From NCBI GenBank assembly GCA_044433305.1, contig JAWXTS010000022.1:1-23600 (forward strand): a DNA stretch of 23,600 nucleotides, written 5' to 3'. A program made the position numbers and the translations under genes. Shown piece after piece: positions 15,928 to 23,221 of the stretch. Within the stretch, counting starts at the first letter, position 1; each line of letters begins with the position of its first letter. This DNA comes from JAWXTS01 sp044433305. GTDB lineage: Bacteria > Bacteroidota > Bacteroidia > Bacteroidales > Rikenellaceae. Under the pieces are notes generated by a model. The model did no database searches. It worked only from the letters and a program-made list of their open reading frames with translations, and was not told the DNA's origin.

Positions 15928-15935
15928 GGTTTTGA

Positions 15936-16205
15936 TTATTTAAACATGTCTGTTACGAAAGGTAGTAGAGCCAAGTGGCGAGCGCGTTTAACAGCGGTAG
16001 CAACTTTTTTCTGGTATTTCTGAGAAGTACCTGTTAGACGGCGAGGAAGAACTTTACCTTGCTCGTTAAGGAATTTCTTCAAGAATTCTGCGTCTTTATA
16101 ATCTACGTATTTAATACCAGATTTTTTGAAACGGCAGTATTTTTTCTTTTTAACCTCTACGGTAGGAGGGTTAAGATATCTGATTTCTGATTGATTCTGT
16201 GCCAT
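15936..16205 (-). CDS. rpsR: Ribosomal protein bS18
   Basis: The 89-residue basic protein of the 30S platform binds next to bS6. The core motif, YCRFKKSGIKYVDYKD then FLNEQGKVLPRRLTG then SQKYQKKVATAVKRARHLALLPF, is complete. The N-terminal tail is long for S18 but usual in this phylum. It starts two bases after the rpsF stop, so the two are probably translated together and made in equal amounts. Confidence 0.96.
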   Translation of the reverse strand: MAQNQSEIRYLNPPTVEVKKKKYCRFKKSGIKYVDYKDAEFLKKFLNEQGKVLPRRLTGTSQKYQKKVATAVKRARHLALLPFVTDMFK

Positions 16206-16207
16206 GA

Positions 16208-16573
16208 TTACTCTTCTTTAGCTGGGGTTGTTTCTGTTTGTTTACCATTCATTTTGTTTCTACGTTTGTCCGCGTACTCAGCTGAGTATTTGTCCATTTT
16301 GAACGTAAGGAAACGGATAACTCTTTCGTCGCGACGGAATTGAGTCTCAAGAGTCTGGATTAGAGAGCCCTCTGCCTCAAAATCAACTAGGAAATAAAAA
16401 CCGGTGGTCTTTTTCTGGATTGGGTAAGCCAATTTTTTTAGGCCCCACTCCTCAGAAGCAGTAATTTGACCACCGTTTTCGGTGATAACACCTTGGAATT
16501 TGCTCAACACCTCTTGCGACTGTGCTTCCGAAAGCACTGGTGTGGCAATGAAAACGGTTTCGTAACGATTCAT
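16208..16573 (-). CDS. rpsF: Ribosomal protein bS6
   Basis: The 121-residue 30S platform protein pairs with bS18. It starts MNRYETVFI with the ferredoxin-like fold, has WGLKKLAYPIQKK and the FYFLVDFEAEG strand, and ends in a hydrophilic tail (about residues 97-121, rich in Lys, Thr and Glu) after DERVIRFLTFKM. It is the first gene of rpsF-rpsR-rplI. bS6-bS18 can bind and repress their own message in other bacteria; I saw no clear copy of that RNA motif in this short leader. Confidence 0.96.
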   Translation of the reverse strand: MNRYETVFIATPVLSEAQSQEVLSKFQGVITENGGQITASEEWGLKKLAYPIQKKTTGFYFLVDFEAEGSLIQTLETQFRRDERVIRFLTFKMDKYSAEYADKRRNKMNGKQTETTPAKEE

Positions 16574-16608
16574 AACTGAATTTTTAATGTGTTTAATAAA
16601 AAGTGCTG

Positions 16609-16616
16609 CAAATATA
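16609..16616 (-). promoter_or_regulatory. -7 box for rpsF-rpsR-rplI
   Basis: On the minus strand TATATTTG fits TAnnTTTG and lies about 36 bases upstream of the rpsF ATG. The -33 region is a T-run without a clear TTTG. Confidence 0.55.
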
Positions 16617-16721
16617 TGGATTTATTTCCGAATAAAAAAACTTCGGCACGATATTTTTTACTATTACAATTAATAGTTGAGTTTTTATGGACTAAGTGTC
16701 TTATAAGGTGAGAAAAAATAT

Positions 16722-16729
16722 TATCTTTG
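16722..16729 (+). promoter_or_regulatory. -7 box for the fumarase gene
   Basis: TATCTTTG matches TAnnTTTG 25 bases before the fumarase ATG at 16754. It also shows that the frame's upstream TTG at 16727, inside the box, is not the start. The -33 element is weak. Confidence 0.55.
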
Positions 16730-16753
16730 GGGCATAAAATTGATTTTAGAATT

Positions 16754-18358
16754 ATGTCAGAGTTTAAGTTTCAAGAATTATTTGAATTAGGCCAAGATAC
16801 AACAGAGTATCGCCTATTGACTAAAGATTACGTAAAGACCGTTGAATGTGACGGACGAGAACTACTAGTTGTTGACCCTAAGGGTTTGGAGCTACTTTCA
16901 AAGGAGGCCTTCGCAGATGTCTCTTTCTACCTTAGAGCATCCCACCTTCAAAAACTAGCCAACATACTTAAGGACAACGAGGCATCGGACAACGACCGTT
17001 TCGTGGCCTACACCATGCTTGCAAACCAAGTTGTTTCGGCACGCGGAGAGCTACCTACATGCCAAGATACTGGTACAGCCATTGTTATTGGTAAAAAAGG
17101 CGAAAATGTATCTACTGGCACCAACGACGCTGAGGCTTTGTCTAAAGGTGTGTATCAAACATACAAGGACTTCAACTTGCGCTATTCTCAGGTTGTGCCT
17201 TTCACAATGACCGAAGAGAAAAACAGCGGCACCAACTTGCCTGCACAGATAGACCTTTATGCATCTCAGGGAAGCAAGTATGATTTCTTGTTTATGACCA
17301 AAGGTGGTGGCTCGGCAAACAAGACTTTCTTGTATCAGCAGACAAAAGCCTTGTTGAACGAGGAGTCGCTAACGAAATTCATCATCGAGAAAATCAAAGA
17401 CCTAGGTACTTCGGCCTGCCCACCCTACCACCTTGCAGTGGTCATAGGAGGCACATCTGCCGAGACCTGCCTTGCAACAGTTAAGAAAGCATCTGCTGGC
17501 TATCTAGATCACCTACCAACCGAGGGCAACGAGGGTGGCCGTGCATTCCGCGATTTGGAGTGGGAGGCTAAAATCCAAAAGATATGCCAAGACAGCGGTG
17601 TAGGAGCACAGTTCGGCGGCAAGTATCTTGTTCACGACGTTAAGGTTATACGTATGCCTCGCCACGCAGCATCATGTCCAGTGGGCATAGGTGTTAGTTG
17701 TAGCGCAGACCGCAACATAAAAGGTAAAATCACCAAGGACGGTATCTTCCTAGAGCAGCTAGAGAAGAACCCAGAACGCTTCTTGCCTTCTGAATCTCCA
17801 ACTCTTACTCCTGCCGTTGAGATAGACCTTGACTTGGGCATGGATAAGGTGCGTGAGATACTATCACAATATCCTATCAAAACTCGCCTTAATATAAAAG
17901 GTACGCTTATTGTAGCTCGTGACATCGCTCACGCTACTATCAAGGCTATGATTGACAGAGGCGAGCCTATGCCAGAGTATTTCAAGAATCACCCTATATA
18001 TTATGCTGGACCAGCCAAGACCCCGCAAGGAATGCCTTCAGGTAGCTTTGGACCAACAACAGCAGGACGTATGGACCCTTATGTAGATCAGTTCCAGAGC
18101 ATGGGTGGCTCATTGATTATGGTTGCCAAGGGAAATAGATACAAATCTGTGACCGATGCATGTAAGAAACACGGTGGTTTCTACCTTGGTTCTATCGGAG
18201 GCCCAGCAGCTGTGCTTGCTCAAAATAGCATTAAGAGCGTAGAGGTTGTCGACTTCCCAGAGCTAGGCATGGAGGCTGTACGCAAGATTTACGTTGAGAA
18301 TTTCCCTGCTTTTATCATTGTTGATGACAAGGGCAACGACTTTTTCGCTCAACTATAA
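16754..18358 (+). CDS. Class I (iron-sulfur) fumarate hydratase
   Basis: The enzyme interconverts fumarate and malate in the reductive or oxidative citric acid pathway. It is the oxygen-sensitive 4Fe-4S type (FumA/FumB family), not the class II FumC type. The 534-residue single chain carries both halves. The three likely cluster ligands are Cys 103 (PTCQDTGTA), Cys 222 (ACPPYHLAVVIGGTSAE) and Cys 316 (IGVSCSADR). MTKGGGSANK and the C-terminal GPTTAGRMDPYVDQF complete the signature. The frame extends nine codons to a TTG in the promoter; the ATG at 16754 is used. It is 61 bases before batD with no terminator seen, so read-through is possible. Confidence 0.94.
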   Translation: MSEFKFQELFELGQDTTEYRLLTKDYVKTVECDGRELLVVDPKGLELLSKEAFADVSFYLRASHLQKLANILKDNEASDNDRFVAYTMLANQVVSARGELPTCQDTGTAIVIGKKGENVSTGTNDAEALSKGVYQTYKDFNLRYSQVVPFTMTEEKNSGTNLPAQIDLYASQGSKYDFLFMTKGGGSANKTFLYQQTKALLNEESLTKFIIEKIKDLGTSACPPYHLAVVIGGTSAETCLATVKKASAGYLDHLPTEGNEGGRAFRDLEWEAKIQKICQDSGVGAQFGGKYLVHDVKVIRMPRHAASCPVGIGVSCSADRNIKGKITKDGIFLEQLEKNPERFLPSESPTLTPAVEIDLDLGMDKVREILSQYPIKTRLNIKGTLIVARDIAHATIKAMIDRGEPMPEYFKNHPIYYAGPAKTPQGMPSGSFGPTTAGRMDPYVDQFQSMGGSLIMVAKGNRYKSVTDACKKHGGFYLGSIGGPAAVLAQNSIKSVEVVDFPELGMEAVRKIYVENFPAFIIVDDKGNDFFAQL

Positions 18359-18419
18359 TCATCACCTATTATAATATATAGGCCGAGGTAATCGTTTATA
18401 TATAAATTTTATATTGTAT

Positions 18420-20267
18420 ATGAGGAAGTTTTTTCTTTCTCTGCTCCTTTTAATTAATGCTTTTATAGCACTTGGAGCAGATAATGTCACTTTCGAGGCG
18501 TTGTCGCCCCGCACTGTTGCTGTGGGCGAAAGGTTTAGAGTCGAGTTCTCGCTTAATGCCAAACCTGACGGGGGCTTCACCAAAGCTCCTTCGTTTGATG
18601 GATTTACGGTTATTGCTGGTCCTACGACCTCGCAGAGCCAGTCTATCTCCTATGTCAATGGCAGCATGTCACAGACATCTAACTTTACGTATACTTATGT
18701 TTTGAGTCCTACCCAGGCAGGTGTCTTCACTCTGCCTGAGGCCTCTATATCTGTCGATGGCAAAAGCTATTCTTCTAACAAGATGGTAATAGAGGTTGTC
18801 AACGACGGCAGTAATAGCGGTGGCAATAACAGTGGTGGCGGAGGAACATCTGCTAGCACATCCTCTCAGAGTCAGGGCACAATAGCCTCTGATGACATTC
18901 TTGTGAGAGTTGTTGCCAACAAAACAGACGTATACAAGGGAGAGCCAATAAATGTTAAGGTTACTCTATACACTCGTGTCACAATACGTGGTATAGAAAG
19001 TTCTAAGCTGCCTTCATTCAATGGTTTCTGGACCAAGGACCTTAACGTAGACAGGTATCAGCCTACACGAACTACCATAGACGGCAAGGTATATGACAGT
19101 CGCATAATCCGCGAATATATCATCTACCCACAGCAGTCGGGCACTCTACACATAGAGCAGCTTTCTATGGCCGTGGTTGCACAGATTGTAAGCCAATCTT
19201 CGAGTGGCAACAGTATGTTCGACAACTTCTTTGGAGGCCCAACGGTTCAGGAAGTACGTAAGAATATATCCTCGCTACCTATCACCATCAATGTTAAAGA
19301 CTTCCCAGCGGGTGCACCAGCATCATTCTCTGGAGCCGTGGGTACCTTTAGCATAGATTCTGATATTGCCTCGACCGAGCTTACGGCTAACGCTTCGACC
19401 AAATATACACTACAAATAAATGGCTCGGGCAACCTGCCACTTATTCAGGCACCTGCACTAGAATTGCCTAATTCTATGGAGCAGTACAATATCAAAACCA
19501 CAGAGAGTTTGCAAACTACCTCTAGTGGCATTTCTGGATACCGAAGCTTTGAATATCCTTTCATACCGCGCAGTGAGGGCAATTACACTATTCCAGAGAT
19601 TAACTTCTCTTATTTTGACCCTTCAAAGGATAGTTATGTAACACTCAACACCCCTGCCTATGACATCACAGTGCTGGCCGATTCGACTCAGCGAGGTGTA
19701 GGCTCGGGCGGAATGATTAGCGGCATTAGTCGCGAGGAGCTTAAAATCCTAGACCAAGACATACGCTTTATCAAGTTGGGTAGCCCACGTCTAGTTGCTC
19801 GTAACGACTTCTTTATCTCTAGCTGGAGCTATTACCTAGCCTTGCTAATGGTTACCCTACTGAGCTGTGGAGGATACTTCTATCTTAGACGTTTGCTTTC
19901 GCAACGCAAGAATGTAGCCTTTATCAAGAATAAGAAAGCCAACCAAGTGGCTCTTCAACGACTAAAGGTAGCAGCCAAATCCATGAACGAGGGCAACGAG
20001 CGTATCTTCTACCAAGAGATGCTAAAAGCACTTTGGGGATATATGAGCGACAAACTCAACATTCCTGTATCTAATCTTACAAAGGATAATATCCGCGAGA
20101 GCCTATCTAAACGAGGGCTTACAAACGATAATGCTAGTAAGTTTATAGATATTATCTCTGAATGTGAATATGCTCAATATTCGCCTCAGACCTCGGGCAA
20201 GATGAATGAGATTTATGACAGTGCCGTGGCAATGTTATCAAAGTTTGAATCATTGATTAAGAAATAG
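18420..20267 (+). CDS. batD: BatD-type protein of the bat (aerotolerance) system
   Basis: The 615-residue protein has a signal peptide (about residues 1-20). Repeated beta-domains of the BatD family follow, one beginning NVTFEALSPRTVAVGERFRVEFSL and another DDILVRVVANKTDVYKGEPINV, separated by a Gly/Ser/Asn linker at about residues 129-154. One membrane segment lies at about 468-488, and a cytoplasmic helical tail closes the protein. Bat proteins are named from Bacteroides, where the locus was linked to oxygen tolerance; their molecular job is not settled. The ATG at 18420 is preferred over a TTG two codons upstream. Here batD stands with batE only. Confidence 0.88.
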   Translation: MRKFFLSLLLLINAFIALGADNVTFEALSPRTVAVGERFRVEFSLNAKPDGGFTKAPSFDGFTVIAGPTTSQSQSISYVNGSMSQTSNFTYTYVLSPTQAGVFTLPEASISVDGKSYSSNKMVIEVVNDGSNSGGNNSGGGGTSASTSSQSQGTIASDDILVRVVANKTDVYKGEPINVKVTLYTRVTIRGIESSKLPSFNGFWTKDLNVDRYQPTRTTIDGKVYDSRIIREYIIYPQQSGTLHIEQLSMAVVAQIVSQSSSGNSMFDNFFGGPTVQEVRKNISSLPITINVKDFPAGAPASFSGAVGTFSIDSDIASTELTANASTKYTLQINGSGNLPLIQAPALELPNSMEQYNIKTTESLQTTSSGISGYRSFEYPFIPRSEGNYTIPEINFSYFDPSKDSYVTLNTPAYDITVLADSTQRGVGSGGMISGISREELKILDQDIRFIKLGSPRLVARNDFFISSWSYYLALLMVTLLSCGGYFYLRRLLSQRKNVAFIKNKKANQVALQRLKVAAKSMNEGNERIFYQEMLKALWGYMSDKLNIPVSNLTKDNIRESLSKRGLTNDNASKFIDIISECEYAQYSPQTSGKMNEIYDSAVAMLSKFESLIKK

Positions 20268-20306
20268 ATATGTAGCTCCCCCCTATGGGGATATAAATAT
20301 AAATGT

Positions 20307-21143
20307 ATGAAAAAGTCAAATAATTTTTTGTTCATAGCACTTCTTGCAAGCATACTCATGTTTGGCAATGGAGCTTTTGCCCAGCAAGATACTGACTCTA
20401 CCGCTGCCATAGACTACGCCAGTAGCACTAGTGTTAAGCCTTCGCAGCTGTGGGATCAAGCCAATACTCAATATGTAAACGGCAACTTTAAAGGTGCTAT
20501 CGCTGACTATAACAAGATTTTGGACGCTGGAAGCACAAGCTCTCAGCTACACTACAACCTTGCCAACGCCTACTACAAAGATGGACAGATAGCCAACGCC
20601 ATACTCAACTATCGTCGTGCCCAGCTGCTATCCCCATCCGACAATGACATAGAGTACAATCTAGAGATTGCTAAGGCTCAGGTCAAGGACAAGATAGAGG
20701 AGGTGCCCGTAATATTTGTTATTCGTGCACTTAGCAACCTGCGCAGCTCACTAAGCAGCAATGCCTGGGCTATGCTAGCCTTTATACTATTTACCATGAC
20801 AGCCATACTGATATTGATTTACCTACTTGCTAGCGGCAACAGAATACGCAAGGTAGGATTTATCGGAGGGTTGGTGAGCTTGGTTCTTTTCTTTGTAACA
20901 ATAAGCTTCTCGTTTTCACAACGCAAGGTTGTTATCTTAGAGAAAGAAGCCGTGATTATGAGCAGTGCCGTGTCTGTTAAAAGCTCGCCAGACAAGGGCA
21001 GCAAGGATATTTTCATCCTTCATGCAGGCACCATCGTAGAGATAAGCAGCACACTTGGTGAGTGGAGCGAGATAGTCATTGCCGATGGCAACAAAGGCTG
21101 GCTACATAACGACGCTTATCAGAAAATCAGCTTGGCTGAATAA
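20307..21143 (+). CDS. batE: BatE-type TPR and SH3 membrane protein
   Basis: The 278-residue protein has a signal peptide ending FAQ (residue 26). TPR repeats cover about 47-123 (LHYNLANAYYKDGQIANAILNY is diagnostic in shape). Two membrane segments lie at about 153-175 and 183-203, and a C-terminal bacterial SH3 domain at about 212-272 contains VSVKSSPDKGSK and the GWLHNDAY turn. This matches BatE. The TPR part would bind a partner in the periplasm. It starts 39 bases after batD; the short gap has a weak TCCCC/GGGGA hairpin, which I do not read as a terminator. Confidence 0.88.
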   Translation: MKKSNNFLFIALLASILMFGNGAFAQQDTDSTAAIDYASSTSVKPSQLWDQANTQYVNGNFKGAIADYNKILDAGSTSSQLHYNLANAYYKDGQIANAILNYRRAQLLSPSDNDIEYNLEIAKAQVKDKIEEVPVIFVIRALSNLRSSLSSNAWAMLAFILFTMTAILILIYLLASGNRIRKVGFIGGLVSLVLFFVTISFSFSQRKVVILEKEAVIMSSAVSVKSSPDKGSKDIFILHAGTIVEISSTLGEWSEIVIADGNKGWLHNDAYQKISLAE

Positions 21144-21160
21144 CACCCCTCTACCCTACC

Positions 21161-21760
21161 ATGTCCAAGCTTCTTGATAACGTTGTCGAACATTTCTCTC
21201 GCCTACCCGGCATAGGCCACCGCACTGCACTCAGACTATCCATGCACCTACTAAAGATGGACGTGGCAGACACTGACGCTATGGCCGACGCTATCGCGGG
21301 TTTTAGGCGCGAGGTGAAATTCTGTAAGCAATGTAATAATATTTCGGATAACGAGTTGTGCGATATTTGTAGCGACCCTAAACGTGATCGCTCGGTAATA
21401 TGTGTTGTCGAGAATGTAAAGGACGTTATTTCGATAGAGAGCAGCAGAGGATACAATGGACTATATCATGTGCTAGGAGGAGTTATATCTCCCATGCAGG
21501 GCATAGGGCCATCTCAGCTTAGGATAGAGTTATTACTAGATAATATCGCCAAGGGTGAGATTAAAGAGGTTATACTTGCCATTAGCACCACTATCGAGGG
21601 TGAGACGACTTCGTTCTACATCTCGCGACGTTTGGCCGAAGTACCAAACATAAAGGTTACCGAGATAGCACGCGGATTGGGCTTTGGAGACGAGCTGGAC
21701 TATGCCGACGAGCTGACCATAACCCACGCTCTGCACAACAGAAGTCAGGTAGAAAAATAA
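21161..21760 (+). CDS. recR: Recombination protein RecR
   Basis: RecR joins RecO (and RecF) to load RecA on gapped DNA. The 199-residue protein has the helix-hairpin-helix start LPGIGHRTALRL and a four-cysteine zinc finger (Cys 55, 58, 67, 70 by count). The Toprim domain begins VICVVENVKDV, with YHVLGGVISPMQGIGP and TIEGETTSFY. The C-terminal end ARGLGFGDELDYADELT is slightly off the usual ARGIPVGGDLEYADEVT. It is 17 bases after batE, so co-transcription is likely although the functions are unrelated. Confidence 0.95.
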   Translation: MSKLLDNVVEHFSRLPGIGHRTALRLSMHLLKMDVADTDAMADAIAGFRREVKFCKQCNNISDNELCDICSDPKRDRSVICVVENVKDVISIESSRGYNGLYHVLGGVISPMQGIGPSQLRIELLLDNIAKGEIKEVILAISTTIEGETTSFYISRRLAEVPNIKVTEIARGLGFGDELDYADELTITHALHNRSQVEK

Positions 21761-21840
21761 GGGAGACCCATACAATTTTTATCAATATCGCATTAATTTG
21801 ATAAAAAAACAGTGTTTTAAGAAAAAAAACATAAAAAGTA

Positions 21841-21870
21841 TTGTTATTCAAAAGTTTTTGTGTTTCTTTG
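21841..21870 (+). promoter_or_regulatory. Probable promoter of the cold-shock gene
   Basis: TTG at 21841-21843 and TTTCTTTG at 21863-21870 have the 19-base spacing of Bacteroidota promoters; the -7 box differs from TAnnTTTG at one base. The transcript would start near 21876, leaving an 80-base leader. Confidence 0.5.
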
Positions 21871-21909
21871 TGGCAGTGAAACGGTTGGTTTTTTTGATTT
21901 AATTTCAAA

Positions 21910-21936
21910 GGCAGCGCGTGCCACTCAGTTTTTTTT
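21910..21936 (+). promoter_or_regulatory. Short hairpin and T8 run in the cold-shock gene leader
   Basis: GGCA (21910-21913) and TGCC (21919-21922) pair around GCGCG. ACTCAG and eight T residues (21929-21936) follow, inside the predicted leader. The four-pair stem is too weak for a sure terminator and could be a temperature-sensitive element. Confidence 0.35.
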
Positions 21937-21955
21937 AACAATAATTTATAGTTTT

Positions 21956-22156
21956 ATGAAAGGTACAGTAAAATGGTTCGATTCAGCCAAAGGTTATGGC
22001 TTTATCACAACCGAAAGTGGTAGCGACATCTTTGTTCACTATTCAGGTATTAACAAAGAAGGCTTCCGTGGTCTTGACGAGGGACAACAAGTAGAGTTCG
22101 AAATCGGCGAAGGCAAAAAAGGCGAGCAAGCGATCAACGTTTCAGTAATAGGATAA
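21956..22156 (+). CDS. Cold-shock (Csp) family RNA-binding protein
   Basis: The 66-residue single cold-shock domain binds single-stranded RNA and DNA. It shows MKGTVKWFDSAKGYGFI with the RNP1 motif KGYGFI, then DIFVHYS (RNP2), then GLDEGQQVEFEIGEG. The size is normal for CspA-like proteins. The frame is open upstream to 21860, but that part would lie before the predicted transcript start, so the ATG at 21956 is used. A strong terminator follows immediately, so it is a single-gene unit. Confidence 0.95.
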   Translation: MKGTVKWFDSAKGYGFITTESGSDIFVHYSGINKEGFRGLDEGQQVEFEIGEGKKGEQAINVSVIG

Positions 22157-22177
22157 TTCCAATTATTTAGACAGAAT

Positions 22178-22210
22178 AAAAAAGAGCTATAAAAATATAG
22201 CTCTTTTTTT
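22178..22210 (+). terminator. Terminator of the cold-shock gene
   Basis: A perfect 14-pair stem (AAAAAAGAGCTATA with TATAGCTCTTTTTT) encloses a 4-A loop and ends in a T-run. The A-run on the other arm means it may also work on the minus strand. Confidence 0.9.
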
Positions 22211-22242
22211 ATGCCCTTTTACGAGCACCCAACCATAGACAT

Positions 22243-22277
22243 AAAAAAAGTGGCCCAAACAATAAGTTTAGACCACT
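22243..22277 (-). terminator. Terminator of yebC
   Basis: On the minus strand AGTGGTCTAAAC pairs with GTTTGGGCCACT (two U-G pairs) over a TTATT loop, followed by a seven-T run. It starts about 20 bases after the yebC stop. Confidence 0.85.
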
Positions 22278-22298
22278 CTATATAAATTAAAGAAAAAA

Positions 22299-23021
22299 CT
22301 AATCCTCTGCTGGAGCCATGTTTGTAAACACGCTCACAACATCGTCGTCGTCCTCAATCTTATCTATAAGCTTCTCGATAGCTGCACGCTGCTCCTCTGT
22401 AACCTCTTTGCTGTTAAGAGGGAAACGAACAAACTCACTTCCAAGCAGCTCCATGTTGTGACTCTCGATATAAGAGTGGATAGTACCATAAGACTCAAAA
22501 GCACCTGACATTACTATCTCACCATCATTAGCATCTATCTCATCTACACCACAGTCGATAACTTCTAGCTCTAGCTCGTCTAAATCTAGGCCTTCTGGTT
22601 GAGCCACGCGGAACACGCTCTTACGCTCGAAAAGGAAATCCAATGAACCACTAGTACCCAATGAGCCACCTGCTTTGTTGAAGTAGCTGCGGATGTTGGC
22701 CACAGTACGTGTTGAGTTGTCCGTAGCAGAATCGATAAACACGGCCACACCAAATGGTGCATATCCCTCATAAGTCATCTCTTTGTAGTCACCTGCATCT
22801 TTAGAAACGGCACGTTTGATGGCGCGCTCAACGTTCTCTTTAGGCATATTAGCTGCCTTAGCATTAGCAACACATGCGCGTAGGTGTGGGTTATTTTCAG
22901 CTGAAGGACCTCCTTCTTTAACTGCTATTTCAATCTGACGACCAATACGCGTAAATGTGCGGGCCATGTTGCCCCAGCGTTTCATCTTTGTGGCTTTGCG
23001 ATACTCAAATGCTCTTCCCAT
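22299..23021 (-). CDS. YebC/TACO1-family protein
   Basis: The 240-residue protein matches the YebC family throughout. It has a basic start with KATKMKRWGNMARTFTRIGRQI (given in parts: KATKMKRWGN, ARTFTRIGRQI), the ENNPHLRACVANAKAANMPK motif, YEGYAPFGVAVFID, TRTVANIRSYFNKAGGSLGTSGSL, and an acidic C-terminal domain. Long annotated as a transcriptional regulator (PmpR/YebC), the family is now mostly linked to translation, relieving ribosome stalling on proline-rich stretches; the function here is inferred from family. It is divergent from the tsaC-like gene. Confidence 0.93.
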   Translation of the reverse strand: MGRAFEYRKATKMKRWGNMARTFTRIGRQIEIAVKEGGPSAENNPHLRACVANAKAANMPKENVERAIKRAVSKDAGDYKEMTYEGYAPFGVAVFIDSATDNSTRTVANIRSYFNKAGGSLGTSGSLDFLFERKSVFRVAQPEGLDLDELELEVIDCGVDEIDANDGEIVMSGAFESYGTIHSYIESHNMELLGSEFVRFPLNSKEVTEEQRAAIEKLIDKIEDDDDVVSVFTNMAPAED

Positions 23022-23056
23022 ATATGTATATTTATTTAAATTTTATTTTTGAGTTA

Positions 23057-23087
23057 CAAATGTAAGAAGTTTATCCTCTGTGCCCAA
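23057..23087 (-). promoter_or_regulatory. Promoter of yebC
   Basis: On the minus strand TTTG and TACATTTG are separated by 20 bases, close to the Bacteroidota consensus TTTG-N19/21-TAnnTTTG. The -7 box ends 36 bases before the yebC ATG. Confidence 0.65.
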
Positions 23088-23167
23088 AAAAAATCAACAT
23101 AAAGTTAGCATCTTCTTTAGCCAAAGAGCATAAATATCGCCTCGACGAGCTAAATAACCTATAAAAA

Positions 23168-23197
23168 TTGATTTCTCATTTTTTATAGATACCTTTG
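23168..23197 (+). promoter_or_regulatory. Promoter of the Sua5/TsaC gene
   Basis: TTG (23168-23170) and TACCTTTG (23190-23197) are separated by 19 bases, a near-consensus Bacteroidota promoter, with the ATG 24 bases after it. Confidence 0.68.
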
Positions 23198-23221
23198 TGG
23201 CGTAAACAAATGTAGAAGAAA

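Noticed and set aside
16727..16753. Upstream TTG start for fumarase
   Set aside because: It lies within the TATCTTTG -7 box, so it is upstream of the likely transcript start; the ATG at 16754 fits the family.
18414..18419. Upstream TTG start for batD
   Set aside because: The ATG two codons later gives a normal signal-peptide start; no support for TTG.
18359..18419. Possible terminator between fumarase and batD
   Set aside because: CCTAT/ATAGG gives only five pairs around a large AT loop with no T-run.
20268..20306. TCCCC/GGGGA hairpin between batD and batE
   Set aside because: Only five pairs and no T-run; not a terminator, and too short to call regulatory.
21870..21924. GTGGCA (21870-21875) pairing with TGCCAC (21919-21924) as an alternative leader fold
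   Set aside because: The first arm lies at or before the predicted transcript start, so it would not be in the RNA.
21860..21955. 32-residue N-terminal extension of the cold-shock protein
   Set aside because: The upstream ATG lies within the likely promoter region, and Csp proteins start at MKGTVKWF.
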